NCBI GenBank assembly: GCA_025766275.1
Contig: JAFKAC010000026.1
Coordinates: 620,001-684,000 of the forward strand
Direction: 5' to 3'
Origin: Lactarius indigo
Lineage: Eukaryota > Basidiomycota > Agaricomycetes > Russulales > Russulaceae
Length of the DNA stretch: 64,000 nucleotides
Positions 45,003 through 58,097 of the stretch are shown piece by piece. Each line of letters starts with the position of its first letter. Position 1 is the stretch's first letter. The position numbers and the translations under genes were made by a program. The notes under the pieces are model-generated. The model ran no database searches and was not told the origin of the DNA. It saw nothing but the letters and a program-made list of their open reading frames with translations.

Positions 45003-48000
45003 TCACTCGTTCATTCGCTCCGATAGTAGTTCGACGATCTCTGCGAATCCTCTTGCTTTGGCCTCGTCCAACGGAGTCCTGCCTTCGTTACCGCGCGCGT
45101 TCACATCCCCCCCATGCTTCAATAATGATCGCACAACTTCCAGATGTCCATTGTAGGCTGCATCGTGCAACGGGACCCGGCCTCGGCTATCGCGCGCATT
45201 GACTTCGGCATTGTGCTCAAGAAGCATCTCGACAACCTTGAGACGCCCAGGGTACGCTGCAAGGTGGAGTGGGGTCGATTGATCTCCCCGCTGGGCTTCC
45301 AGGTCTACGCCACGGTCGAGTAGCCACCGCACAACATCAGGCAATCCTTCGCGCGATGCGTGATGCAGAGGAGTTTCGTCGAGGTCGTTCCGGATATTCA
45401 GATCGGCGCCATTCTCCAGTAGCAACCATACAATCTCGACGTCCCTTTTGGCGAGTGCTGCGTGCAAGGGAGTCCCGTCGCGACCACCCTTGGCGTTGAC
45501 ATCCTGCGGGCGCTTCAAAAGTACATATTCTACCAGGGCCAGGTTCCCGATCCGTAGGGCGTAATATAAGGGGGATGCGTTTGGTTGTCCTGGGCTTCTC
45601 TCGGGAATTGAGGACCCGTCAACGTTGTGGAGCCAGACCCATGCAGCGAAATATGGCTTGCCTGCGTCAAACAGTTCATCGATCCCATTCTTCACGTGCG
45701 ACAAAACATTTTCGATCTTGACGTGGTCGAACCAGCGCGTTGCTGCGTATAGGGCCAAGGGAAAGCCCGTGATGCTGTCACGATTAACTTGCTCATCAAG
45801 TCGGAGGAGGACTCCTAGAGACGCTTGCGCTAGAATCGTGTGCGCGGACTCGAGTCGAATATGGAATCGAGACTCCTCTCCGAGACAACTCGCAAGCCGA
45901 TTTGATGTCAAGAACTCTTTCACGGAGAAGTGCGAGAACTGAACGACCCGCGAACGACCATCCATGACGACGGTCACCAAACTGGAGCATGCTGACAGCA
46001 CTGCTTCTTCGTTGTCTTCCCACCGCCAATCTGCATTCAACTTCGGGCCTCCTCTCGCGTCGAAGTCGATGGCAAGGACTTCGGCAAGTTCTTCGACTCG
46101 AAGCGGACGAACGGCGACGGTCAGGCATTGCAGTAGACGATAGGCGTGATCTCCGTTAGCCCGGCTGATCTCCCTTAGTATCCGTTCGTATGTCTCGTCC
46201 AGGGACTTGGGTAATTCGTCCAGGATGCTGAGGACGCTCGATGGGAAACAATGACGTAATATCTCCAATTGACAGAATACCCATCGGAACCTGCGTGGAA
46301 TCTTTCTTTAGCGTGCACAACAACGGAGTAGTGACGGGCTTACATTCCATCAGCCTTAGTTGAGAGTCTTTCGATGACCAGGTCCCTTTCCTCCGCTCTC
46401 CATCGACGCATCCTCGAGTCCGAGTAAACAACCGAGTTGACATAGTTCGCGATATCCGCATTCTGTCCGCTTTCGTCGTGAAGTGAGATCCGGTGGGCTG
46501 CCAGTGGCTGGAGGGCATTACGGATGTCGATCTCGGGTCGACTCGTGATACACAGATGCAAGTTCGAAAGTTTCAGTCCGACGAGATCCTTGACAAGTCG
46601 CAGGACCTTTTCGCGAGGTGATGGCACCCCTGATGTGTTGACGCATTCGTCGACCGCGTCCAAGATGAGGTAGATTGGTGTTTGTCCAAGTGCTACGAGC
46701 ATGGTCTTGAGGCACTGCGCAAGTGCGTCCTCATTTGGCTGGACTAATCCCTGACGATGAGTGGAGTACAAGTCATGAAGAATATCGCAGTATACATCGG
46801 ACTGATGAGATAGCTGGATGAGAAGGGAGGAGAGGAGAGCACGGGAGTCCTGCTTTGCGGTGTCCTTGAAGTCAAAATAGAAGTAGGCCATCGACGCGAA
46901 CCCGGCATTGCAGACGTCTTCTATATCTCGGATGATCACGGAGCTAGATGAAATCACGGCTTGAGCGCGACTATAGACGCAATTCGTCAGGGAGAAACTA
47001 ACCTGAGAATACTCTTTCCCGAGCCCGCTGAGGGATAGGAAGGAGTTAGTATGAATTCGGTCGGAGAGCAAGGGACGTACGTTTTCCATGAACCCACACC
47101 AGGCAGCCATCAGCCCTCCAACGGTTGAAGGCGTCGCCTCGAGTGAGCCATGTTGCGGTACCCTCGTGGTGGGCTCCGCAGGCGGTGTTGTAATTGATGG
47201 ACGGATCAGGGGGAGAGATCCAGTTTCGGAGGTCATGTCGAAGCTGGTTGCCTGTTAACTATGTGAGCGACGGTGGTCAAGAACAGCGGGCGCTGGGGAG
47301 ATCACTGACGGCTCATATCGTCTACGGTGTTCACGATCTGTTGTATTGCTGCGCTCCTTTGCTTCCCTTCTGAGCGAGCCAAAGAGTGAGGACGTCGTGT
47401 AGAATAGATAATCAGAATCACATACCATCGAGGATTAGCTTTACATCGTCGTTGATGACTGCCACCCTATGATCGACTTGTTTCACTCCGTCGTTGACTG
47501 TCCGCACGTTTTGGTCAACGCGTTGGACCCCCTCTCCGACGACCTGGACCCTCGCGTCGACACACTCTACCTTCCCGTCGACCTCTTGCACCCCCTTCTT
47601 GACACCCTCCACCTGGAAACCAACGCCGAGCACCTTGTCGTCCACACTATGCGTCAACCTCAGGACTTCGGCGGTCGCCATCCGCGCCTCGTCTTGTGTC
47701 AGTCTGTCCAGTTTCTGCAGCGCGTCCTCGATATCTCGTCTTCCAACAAGCTTTTTGAAGAATTTCTCTGAATAAAATCTAATGAGATAGATCAGAGGAT
47801 AACTGGAGAATAACGCACTCGCTCTGCCTTGTCTGATCTCCTTGGTCGCTATCGCGAAGATAGACAAAACCTCAACCATGATCTTTACTATAACATCCGT
47901 CATTGCTGCTGTCTGCGGAACTCCTGTGTAGGCCTCGAGTCGTTTGAAGAAGTTCTCTATGCGTTCGAAGATGTCGATGAGGATGTCTTGACTGGCAGCA

Positions 48001-48465
48001 ACATCCTTGGATGCCTGAATGATCGGGCTGTCACAACGGTCCGCAAGGTGTGCTAAACGGAGATACTCACCAAGAGCAGGACTCCAATTCCAGCGAATAT
48101 CACCTTGGCGGGCGAGAACACCTGTAAAACTAAGGTGAGAGCGCAAATCTAGAACAAAGCATTCTTCCGACACTCACCAAACCAACGCCCTCACCGAGTG
48201 TAGCGGAGAACGCGTAAAGCACGTTTACGGTCGGATTAAGCCACTTTGTCAACCTCTCGTCGTCTCTCCGAGACTGCTCGAACTCCTCAACCTGGGCTTT
48301 AAGCACGGCGAGAATTGCATCGGGAGTGTCGCAAGTCTTGAGCCAGGCGGCTAAGGGATGAGATGTGATGTCGTGCCCCGTTTGCTTTTTGTAGGCCTTG
48401 AAGGCAGTTTTGAAGATAGCGTCGAAGTTGGAGGAAGAGGTGGGTGGGAGTGGGGACTGAGACAT
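45003..48465 (-). CDS. NLR2: Goodbye-like, heptad linker, NACHT, ankyrin protein (about 986 aa)
   Basis: The exon pattern is that of NLR1: first exon 48465-48178 and last exon 46290-45003 have identical lengths, and all splice sites checked are conserved. It has the Goodbye-like domain (WLNPTVNVLYAFSATLGEG), nine heptads, the P-loop PGSGKS, Walker B IYLILDAVDEC, SRPEIDIRNALQPL and six ankyrin repeats ending VELLSERMNE. The difference from NLR1 is almost wholly the six missing heptads. The third intron has no stop and could be read through. No inactivating change is seen. It faces DLD copy C across a 2.4-kb spacer. Confidence 0.88.
47439..47627 (-). repeat. 9 x 21-bp coding repeat in NLR2
   Basis: Nine units from GVGFQVE to VINDDVK. 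The outer units match NLR1 (GVKKGVQ, QVDHRVA), and the missing ones are from the middle. Confidence 0.88.
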
Positions 48466-50836
48466 GGTGTAACGGTATGGCGTCGATTTGGGTTGGGAGG
48501 CAAGTAGATAACCTGTGACGGCAATTAAACGGATAGAGCGGAGGCAGGACGAGGCACAGCCGCACAGCCTCGTGTACTGCAAATATCTGGATAAGGACGA
48601 TAGACGCGCTACCGACCTGATAAGGATAGACGCGGCAACTTGGTGACGACATAGCGGATGCAGCGTCTAGTGAAGGGAAAGTTGACGGAAGAAAGGACTG
48701 TGGCCGATGACAATGGCTCGGGGCTCATACTAGTTGTTAGTTACCTAGCACAGTCTAAGGTACGGCACGACAAGACCCAAATAGTATATGACTAACCAAC
48801 GCATTCATCTATAGTTTATTTTTTCTTGTGTACGATACGTAGTACTATAATACAGTGTGGTTATGCTAGTGTCCGATTTCCGGAACGATCTCGATACAAA
48901 GATACCCCCACGCCCATGATCGGGTATGGCTCAAGTTTTAATTGCGTGTGTCTAGCGCTATCGCTCAGAGCAATGCGTTTGTTGAGTTTGGAACATTTAA
49001 ACTCTACTTCCCAATCACGAAGCACAGCACATCCAAAAGTTGATACAAATCGGGATTCCGAGCCCCATAACCTACGGAACAAATAGTAAGCCCATATCTG
49101 GAGTAAAGAGGCAACACGTTTGATGCACCCCACAATATCCCACGAATGGCAGAGTATCCACAGTGTTGCAGCCCAGGTTCGAGCCAACTGTAATGTCATA
49201 GAGGGTCACAGCGCCATTGTCGTACGGCCTGGAGTTGAGGAAGCTGAGGGGTGGGTAGTCATCAAGCAGCGAGATTGTGCGAACGATGATCTCGTTTCCA
49301 GTCATCTGAGTGGTCACGGATAGTCGAGGAGGTGCCACTGTGGAGAGATGCACAGGAGCCGCTTATGTTAGATGTGACTACCTCAATGCTATGACGAAGT
49401 TCCGGCATCTGATAGCGTGCGCGCCGGTGCCGGGGGTGCCGCAGCTCATATCGCTACACGAATCACAGAGCACAGATGAAGGGAGGCGCGGCCTGCACCT
49501 GGTATCTCGCGTGCTGATAGCATTATGAAAAAATGCCGCCGGAAAGTCTCGCCGCAATCTCCAGCTCGTAGCTGGTTGTCCCGTCGAGAGAAGTAACCCC
49601 GGGACGTGAGAAATGGTGGTGAGACGGTGGGTGACCTGTACGCGAGCTTCTACTCTTCCAAGCTAATTAAAAATGCCATACGTACAAGTTATGGAGAATA
49701 TAGACACAAACTGGACAGGCCATCGTCAGCCACATGGTCCCCATTTCTGACGACGAAGTCAATGTTCGCGAGGACTGATAATACTGATCCCGCATGCGCC
49801 GAGGTACTCGAACAGTTTACATACATACCTTGCATATTCTATTTTTGCAGCTTGCCCATACGACATGCTAATGAAACCCGAGTGGCAGATGATGTATCTA
49901 AAGTGAGGAACCAGGCGTCCATCCCCGACGGCCTGCGGTGGGTGCCGCAGAAGATGTTCGGGGTCGGATAGCACGTACGCCAAGGTTGGGCTCGGAAGAG
50001 ATGGGTCGGATCTGCGCATCCCCGTCGTAAACTCGTAGAATGGTGAGGGGACCGTCGGTGAGGTCTCTGAGCACGAGCTTAGCAATGGGCCCGTCGCAGC
50101 GAGCGCATAGAAGAATGTGTTGTATGGCCAGCGCACGAACATCGCAGAGGGATTACCGTCATCACTCATCGTGGTCACGGGCTCTCTCGATGCAGGCCCG
50201 GAATTTGCAGCCCGCTGCAGCCTGTTGGAATGCTTGCGCGGTGTCGCCCACTACGTAGGGGGAGAGGCTGATATGACGTGTTGAAGAGAGCGTTTGCTGG
50301 GTCATGGACGCGTCATCGAGAGTCGATGTGTTACCACAATGCGCCAGTGAGACGGACGAAGGGCGAAGGCTGTGGTATCGAAGCGAGGGTGGTATCTGGG
50401 TGCGGAGCAACAAGTTCAGCTACATTACAGCATCTACACAAGAGCACTTATGTGCTCTTCAGATCTTAGATCCAGACTATTAGGTGCTGTGCTAGCTCGT
50501 GATTTATTGATCACGAGAGCCAAGGGACGCACCAACTGCACTGTATAGTCTGGTCACGAGCCTATGCACTGTAATTGCACCTGAAGCATGACCTGAATTG
50601 TCCACGTCACATAGAAGTTAGAATCCAGAATCCGTTTGTTATACCAGGGTTCGAAGAGTTAGATCGGCTTTTACGCAGGGAGTGATTCAGCGGTCTCAGC
50701 CCACAGTTCAGGAACGAATTCAGCGATTTGGAGAGCACGTACAGTGGCGGAGGGCTGGACACTGCTCTTTACGGAGAGGGATCGTACCAGAGTCAATAAG
50801 TGCAATATTATGTAACGTAGAAACAACCTCTGCAGG
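48466..50836. other. spacer upstream of NLR2, with a decayed coding block
   Basis: It matches 38708-40758 in patches. Minus-strand frames at about 49090-50180 (for example HFRYIICHSGFISMSYG, RYVCKLFEYLGACGISI) align with those of unit 1 but in broken register. No intact gene is seen. Confidence 0.45.
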
Positions 50837-52706
50837 GTTCGGACCTTGGTTCGGACCAGTCTATACTCTACACTTGCAATCGCGGGCCGCCGGCTTCTTC
50901 CGATGTATCACTGGCGACTCCTTCAGTTCGGAACAGCACGACGCGGTAGTCATCGGTGGAGGTACGTCTGTGTCCTCATCTTAGACTGAAGTTGAAGTGC
51001 TCAATGGGCGTTGGTTTTCAGGTCCTGGTGGTCATGTGGCCGCGATCAAGGCGGCCCAGCTCGGTCTCAAAGTCCGTCCGTGGTTGTGTCATCTACTTAT
51101 CCCGTCGTTCGTCTTATTCTCTTCTAGACCGCATGTATCGAGAAGGGCGGAACGCAAGATGGGACATGTTTTAACGTCGGCTGCATCCACTCTAAGGTGA
51201 TGCTCAACAACTCGCACATCTATCACCAAACACACCATGATATCAAGACGCGCAGTGTCGATGCTGCGTCCCAAACTTCTTCTGATGCCTTTTTTCGCTA
51301 ATGTCAAAACAAATCAAACTAGTCGAAGGTGTCAAACTGAACCTTCAGCGACGCTCAAAGCGAGAGATGACTCCGTGAACTGCCTCAGGAAAGGTATCGA
51401 AATCCTCTTCAAGCAAAACAAAGTCGACTATATCAAGGCAACCGCCTCTCTCGTCTCCCCCAATACCACCTCCGTACAGCTCATCGACAGCGGCGAGTCT
51501 ACTGTGGAAGCGAAGAACATCATTATTGCAGCAGGGTCCGAAGTTGCACCCTTTCCTGGCAGCGCTATCGAGATAGACGTACAACAAACTGTCAGCTCGA
51601 CTGGTGAGCTTTCGCTGCAGAAGATGGTTGTGATTGGCGGCGGGATCATTGGACTGGAAATGGGCAGCGTATGGAGTCGACTAGACGCCGAAGTGACCGT
51701 TGGCAAATTCGTCAATAGCATTGGCGGCGCGGGCATCGACGAGGAGATCTCGTGCGTTCCGCTTTTAACTTGCGGTGTTACTCTCTTTTGACGTATCACG
51801 GCGTGCTTAGGAAGCAGTTCCAGAAATCGTTGACGAAGCAAGGTCTCAAGTTCAAGTTGAGCACGAAAGTGCTCTCTGTAGAGAAAAGGGACGGGAAGGT
51901 GGTCGTCACGACGGAGGCTGCTAAGGACGGAAAGCAGGACTCAGTGCGTTACTCTTATTTTCTTTATTGAAAAGAAGATTCACATAACGCAGCTTGGAGC
52001 AGACGTTGTACTCGTCGCCGTCGGCCGCCGACCATACATACAAGGCCTCGGCGTCGGAAATGTCGGCGTCGAAGTCGACTCGCGCCGGCGCGTCGTGATC
52101 GACGGTCAGTTCAACACGAGCGCGCCGAACATCAAGTGCATCGGCGACGTTACCTTCGGACCGATGCTCGCGCACCAAGTGGAGGAGGAGGGCATCGCCC
52201 CGCTGGAGTATATCAATAGCGGCCATGGTCACGTGAACTACGAGATGATCCCGAGCGTGGTGTACACGCACCCCGAAGTTGCGTAGGTCAAGAAGACGGA
52301 GCAGGAACTCAAAAAGAACGACATAAAGTACAAGGTCGGCCGGTTCCCGTTCCTTGTTAACTCGCGGGCCAAGACGAACTTGGATACCGAAGGCCAGGTG
52401 AAGTTCCCAGTGGAGGCGGAGATGGACCGGATCCTCGGAGTACACATCATCCGCGAGTGCGCTATTTTCCGTGTTTGGGGCCGAGTTGCTGAGTTTCATG
52501 GGATCCTTGTGTGCTGACAGGTCCTAATACTGGTGAATGATCGCAGAAGGCGTAGTTGTGCTCGAACCTGGTGCAAGCGCCGAGAATATCGCACGCACGA
52601 CACATGCACATGTATGTCCCTCATTTCTCTTTTTTCGCCCCGTCCTGACCACAATGCGTTCCCTTAGCCAACACTGTACGAAGCGTTCCTCGAAGCCGCC
52701 CTGCAA
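50837..52706 (+). pseudogene. dihydrolipoamide dehydrogenase pseudogene (copy C)
   Basis: This is the best preserved copy. It has the FAD site ([20 protein letters not shown]), a redox pair kept as CFNVGC, FLFKQNK-like LFKQNKVDYIKATAS, the NAD site [79 protein letters not shown] and MIAEGVVVLEPGASAENIART. A TAG follows the PEVA block, a TGA precedes MIAEG, and several introns have altered edges, so it is not functional. Introns are retained. Confidence 0.87.
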
Positions 52707-53493
52707 GTGTCTTCTGGCACTGCGACCCACATCTGGAGTAGAGCAATGGCCAGTCTGTGTGAGAGGACTGCGGGGGAGCATCGCATGCATACATATCAAT
52801 TGCATCTCCTCCGTCGGACTGTTCACCACCCTGATTGTACTGTATTTGGGGCACTTACAACGTGGGGGCCGTCTGCATACCGCCAATTGTAATCCCCACT
52901 TATTCTTTATTTTCATGTGCAGTGGGACATCGCTCGCAGTCATGTGATTACCGGCCGGTCCAAGGGCCGGTTTACCTTGGGTCAGTGCCATTGTTACGGT
53001 GTCGCTTTCAAAGTTGTCTGAGTCACTCGTAGTTATCTTATATTTCATCTTGCCATCTCTGGACCTTCTCATCTGAGCGAATGACAGAACCAATGTCTAC
53101 TGCGTTTTCCTGGTGCTTATTCAGATGCCAAAAGTCGTGTCAAAATGTGAGAGAACGCTGGAAACGCATGTGCTTCCACAAGTTATTTTCATGCGACAGT
53201 GATACCCCAGGATCATCGAGACATCTACGATAAGGTAGGCAGGCGTCGTGAACGTTTTTCATCTCCTAGACTATGTCACACCGTAGCAACACATAATCCG
53301 GCTTCGTGGATCCGCAGATTCCATAGCCTATTTCAAGGAGATAATGGTCTGTTCTTGGATCAATGGTATTGATTGATCGCATTCTTGATTCGAGCACCAC
53401 CACCAGATGATACAACCAGCGTAGTACGATAAAATGTTCGGATAAGATATGATCAAATGGTGTCACCCAAAAATATAGCCTCGCGGATACCCA
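52707..53493. other. spacer of unit 3
   Basis: It is homologous to the spacers at 34346-35123 and 44278-45002. No gene. Confidence 0.55.
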
Positions 53494-53975
53494 TCACTCG
53501 TTCATTCGCTCCGATAGTAGTTCGACGATCTCTGTGTATCCGTTTTCTTTGGCCTCGTCCAACGGAGTCATTCCATCGTTGCCGCGCGCGTTTACGTTCC
53601 CACCATGCTTCAATAATAATCGCACAACTTCCAGACGTCCATTGTTGGCTGCATCGTGCAACGGGACCCGGCCTCGGCTATCGCGCGCATTGACTTTGGC
53701 ATTGTACTCAAGAAGTATCTCGACAACCTCGAGACACCCAGGGTACGCTGCAAGGTGGAGTGCGGTCGATTGATCGCTCCGCTGGGCTTCCAGGTCTACG
53801 CCGTGGTCGAGTAGCCACCGCACAATATCAGGGAAGCCTTCGCGCGATGCGTGATGCAGAGGAACTTCGTCGTTGTAGCCCCGGATATTCAGATCGGCGC
53901 CATTCTCCAGTAACAACCATACAATCTCGACGTCACTTTCGGCGATTGCTGTATGCAAGAGAGTCCCATAGAAAC

Positions 53976-54488
53976 TGTTGCATTTCGGCACGCTCGACCC
54001 GGCCGACTCGAACCCCACAAAAACAACACCGCCGCGATAATGCGCGGCGGCTCAACATCCATTACCGCCGTATTCATTTCCATTCAAACGTCGCCAGTTC
54101 CATAGGGGTCGTTCCCCCTTTTCTCCTCATTCTCGCTCCGTCTTTTATGTTCATTCGACTCCTGTTTCACATCCCATATGGCTCGTGCGTCTTTATGTCT
54201 CTTTACTGTACTTTATTCTTGTTTCTGTTAAAAATTTATCTACATTGTATTAAAGCGCGCTCGTATGTACTCCAAATGATTATCCAGTTGTTCTCCCTCC
54301 AAATCCTCTCGTGTGCCTCTTGAACTCCTCTCCAAAGCGAACTTGCTTCGCCTTTGTACATCTTCGCTCGTGCTCTCTCATTATTCGACTTCGCGCTTTT
54401 CTCGTCGCCAATTGAACCGGCCCTTCGGATCTTATCACCCGACCGGCACACTTAGCCGGATCGCCCCTATCGCCCGACCTTTACACCA
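53976..54488. mobile_element. solo LTR in the ankyrin region of NLR3
   Basis: 513 bp starting TG and ending CA (TGTTGCATTT...TTACACCA), flanked by the 5-bp duplication GAAAC at 53971-53975 and 54489-54493. NLR1 and NLR2 have uninterrupted sequence at this site. It is unrelated in sequence to the two LTR elements at the left of the window. A solo LTR arises by recombination between the two LTRs of a full element. Confidence 0.92.
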
Positions 54489-56457
54489 GAAACCACCATT
54501 GGCGTTGACGTCCTGCGGGCGCTTCGAAAGCACATATTCTACCAGGGCCAGGTTCCCGATCTGTACGGCGTAATATAAGGGGGACCCTTTTGCTTGTCCT
54601 GGGCTTTTTCCAGACATCGAAGACCCATCGACGTTGTGGAGCCAGACCCATACAACAAAATGTGGCTTGTCTGTATCAAACAGTTCATCGATCCCATCCT
54701 TCACGTGCGACAAAACATTCTCGAAATTGACGTGGTCGCACCAGTGCATTGCTGCGTATTGGGCCAGGGGAAATCCCGTGATGCTGTCGCGGTCAACTTG
54801 CTCATCAAGTCGGAGGAGGACACCTAGAGACGCTTGCGCTAGAATCGTGTGCGCAGACTCGAGTCGAATATGGAATCGGGACTCCTCTCCGACACAGCTT
54901 GCAAGCCGATTTGATGTCAGGAACTCTTTCACAGAGAAGTGCGAGAACTGAACCACCCGGGAATCACCATCCATGACGACGGTCACCAAACTGGAGCATG
55001 CTGACAGCACCGCCTCTTCGTTGTCTTCCCACCGCCAATCTGCGTTCAACTTCGGGCCGCCGCGTGCGTTGAAGTCGATGGACAGGACTTTGGCAAGTTC
55101 TTCGACTCGAAGCGGACGAACGGCGACGGTCAGGCATTGCAGTAGACGATATGCATGATCTATGTTCGCTCGGCTGATTTCCCTTAGTATCCGCTCGTAT
55201 GTCTCGTCCAGGGATTTGGGTAATTCGTCCAGGATGTTGAGGACGCTCGATGGGAAACAGTGGCGTAGTATCTCCAATTGACAAAATACCCATCGGAACC
55301 TGCGCCGAATCAATCTTCAGCGAGCACGACAACGGAGTAGCGATGGGCTTACATTCCATCAGCCTTGGTTGAGAGTCTTTCGACGACCAGGTCCCTTTCC
55401 TCTGCTCTCCATCGACGCATCCTCGAGTCCGAGTGAACAACCGAGTTGACATAGCTCGCGATATCCGCGCTCTGTCCGCTTTCATCGTGAAGTGATATCC
55501 GGTGGGCTGCCAGTGGCTCGAGAGCATTACGGATGTCGATCTCGGGTCGACTCGTGATACACATATGCAAGTTCGAAAGTTTCAACCCGACGAGATCCTT
55601 GACAAGTCGCAGGACCTTTCGCGAGGTGATGGCACCCCTGATGTGTTGACACATTCGTCGACCGCGTCCAAGATGAGGTAGATTGGTGTTTGTCCAAGTG
55701 CTACGAGCATGGTCTTGAGGCACTGCGCAAGTGCGTCCTCATTTGGCTGGACTAATCCCTGACGATGAGCGGAGTACAAGTCATGAAGAATATCGCAGTA
55801 AACATCGGACTGATGAGAGAGCTGGATGAGAAGAGAGGAGAGGAGAGCACGGGAGTCCTGCTTTGCGGTGTCCTTGAAGTCAAAATAGAAGTAGGCCATC
55901 GACGCGAACCCAGCTTTGCAGACGTCTTCTATATCTTGGATGATCACGGAGCTGGACGAAATCAAAAACTTGAGCGCAAATATAGACGCAATTCGTCAGG
56001 GAGAAACGAACCTAAGAATACTTTTTCCCGAGCCCGCTAAGGGACAACAGGAAGGTGTTAGTATGAATTCGGTGGGAGAGCAAGGGACGTACGTTTTCCA
56101 TGAACCCACAACAGGCAGCCATCAGCCCTCCAACGGTTGAAGGCGTCACCTCGAGTGAGCCATGTTGCGGTACCCTCGTGATGAGCACCGCAAGCAGTGT
56201 TGTAATTGATGGACGGATCAGGGGGAGAGATCCAGTTTCGGAGTTCACGTCGAAGCTGGTTACCTGTGAAGTACGTGAGCAGCCGCGGCTAATGTCAGTA
56301 TGTAAATCACTGACGGTTTATATCGTCTACGGTATTCATGATCCGTTGCATTGCTGCGGTTCTTTCCTTCCCTCCTAGGAAAGCCGAAGTATGAGGATGG
56401 TGCGTAGATCATATACGCACGGAATGACACACCGTCAACGATTAGCTTCACGACACC

Positions 56458-56667
56458 TTGAACCCTTCCGTCGACAGCTTGGACCCTTTCGTCGATACCT
56501 TGGACCCTTTCGTCAACACCTTGGACCTTCTCGTCAACACCTTGGACCCTCTCGTTGACCCCATGGACCACCTCGTCGACGCCCTGTACTCTTTCGTCAA
56601 CACCCCGGATCCTTTCGTCGATACCCTCCACCTTCCCGTTGACGTCTTGCACCCCCTTGCCGACGCA
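56458..56667 (-). repeat. 10 x 21-bp coding repeat in NLR3
   Basis: Ten units, the most uniform of the three arrays (GVDERVQ, GVDEKVQ, GIDERVQ). The flanking units shared by NLR1 and NLR2 (GVGFQVE, QVDHRVA) are missing. Confidence 0.88.
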
Positions 56668-57505
56668 CTTCACCTCGTAATCCACACTATGCGTCAGCCT
56701 CAGGAGTTCCGCAGTCGCCATTCGGGCCTCTTCTTGCGTCAATTTGTCCAGTCTCTCCAACGCGTCCTCAATATCTCGTCTTCCAACAAGCTTTTTGAAG
56801 AATTTCTCTGAATAAAGTCTAATGAGAAGAAATCGGTGTATAATTGGAGAATAACGTACTCGCTCTCCCTTGTCTGATCTCCTTGGTAGCTATCGCGAAA
56901 ATAGACAGCACCTCGACCATAATCTTCACTACAATGCCCGTCATAGCCGTCGTCTGTGGAACTTCTGTGTAGGCCTCAAGCCGTTTGAAGAAGTTCTCGA
57001 TGCGCTCGAAGATGTCGATGAGAACATCGTGGCTGGCAGCAACATCCTTGGACGCCTGAATGATCGAGCTGTAGTGATAGTCCACAGGGTGAAGTTGATG
57101 AAATACTCACCAAGAGCAAAACTCCAATTCCGGCAAAGATCACCTTAGCGGGAGAGAACACCTAGAAAATGAGAGTGAGCGCGCAGATTTGGGACAAGGC
57201 AGCCTCCAGATAGTCACCAAACCGACGCCCTCACCGAGCGTAGCAGAGAACGCGTAAAGCACGTTCACGGTCGGATTAAGCCACTTTGTCAACCTCTCAT
57301 CGTCCCGCCGAGACTGATCGAACTCCTCGACCTGGGCTCTAAGCACGACGAGAATTGCATCGGGAGAGTTGCAAGTCTTGAGTTGGGTGGCTAAGGGGTG
57401 AGAGGTGATGTCTTGTCCTGTTCGCTTCTTGTAAGCTTTGACGGCAGTTTGGAAGATAGAGTCGAAGTTGGAGGAAGAGGTGGTTGGGAGAGGGGACTGA
57501 GACAT

Positions 57506-57728
57506 GGTGTAGCCGTACGTCGGTTTGGGCTGAGAGGAGAGGAGAGACGACCGGATGACCTGTGACTGTAATTGAATGGAGAGAGCTGAGGCAGGACGAG
57601 GCACAGCCTCGTGTACTGCAAAATATTCGGGTGATCTGGATAAGGATGATAGACGCGCTACCGACGTGATTACGATAAACACGGCGACTTGATGTCATCA
57701 TACTGGATGCGGCGTCCATTGGGAAATA
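57506..57728. other. NLR3 upstream region cut by a transposon
   Basis: It matches the upstream regions of NLR1 and NLR2 up to GGGAAATA at 57728. The match resumes at 60969. Confidence 0.7.
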
Positions 57729-57767
57729 CGGTAGAAGACATCAGGAACTGACACGGGTTATGTAAGC
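57729..57767 (+). repeat. left terminal inverted repeat
   Basis: CGGTAGAAGACATCAGGAAC and on to TTATGTAAG pairs with the right end at 60930-60968 with a few mismatches. Confidence 0.9.
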
Positions 57768-58097
57768 GAAAAGTCGTCCACCATTGCACACCTTGTAAGT
57801 TTTTCATAACAAGTTAGAAACACAAAATAAGACCTGGGAAGGGGGGAGAAAATATGTAATTACAATCCTCAGGTTTTACTTTTCAAAAATACCTTCAATT
57901 TATGAAGTTACAAGATAATTTGTACTGTTTAAGTACAAACTTATTTTATCCTCATTTCCTGCCCGTCTGCAAATTTTGCTCGGGGCAACTCTGAGAAATT
58001 GGCATCAGGAACAGGTCACGTGATTGTATTACTAAGCATGAGGATATGCCCCATCTGCCACTGGGGAACTCAAAAACTGAGTTGAAAACGTCGCTTC

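Larger units (their letters stand above)
53494..57505 (-). pseudogene. NLR3: Goodbye-like, NACHT, ankyrin gene broken by frameshift and solo LTR
   Basis: It has the same exon plan as NLR1, with start ATG at 57505 (MSQSPLPTTSSSNFDS). The Goodbye-like domain, ten heptads, P-loop exon, Walker B IYLILDAVDEC and ankyrin repeats are all recognisable. Two lesions are visible. One base is missing in the T-run at about 55617-55620 (CCTTTCGCGAGG against CCTTTTCGCGAGG in the paralogues), which shifts the frame after VPSPRE. A 513-bp solo LTR at 53976-54488 splits the ankyrin region between NANGG and YGTLLHTA. In addition, a DNA transposon sits about 220 bp upstream of the ATG. The frame after the lesions is otherwise still open, so decay is recent. 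Confidence 0.9.
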
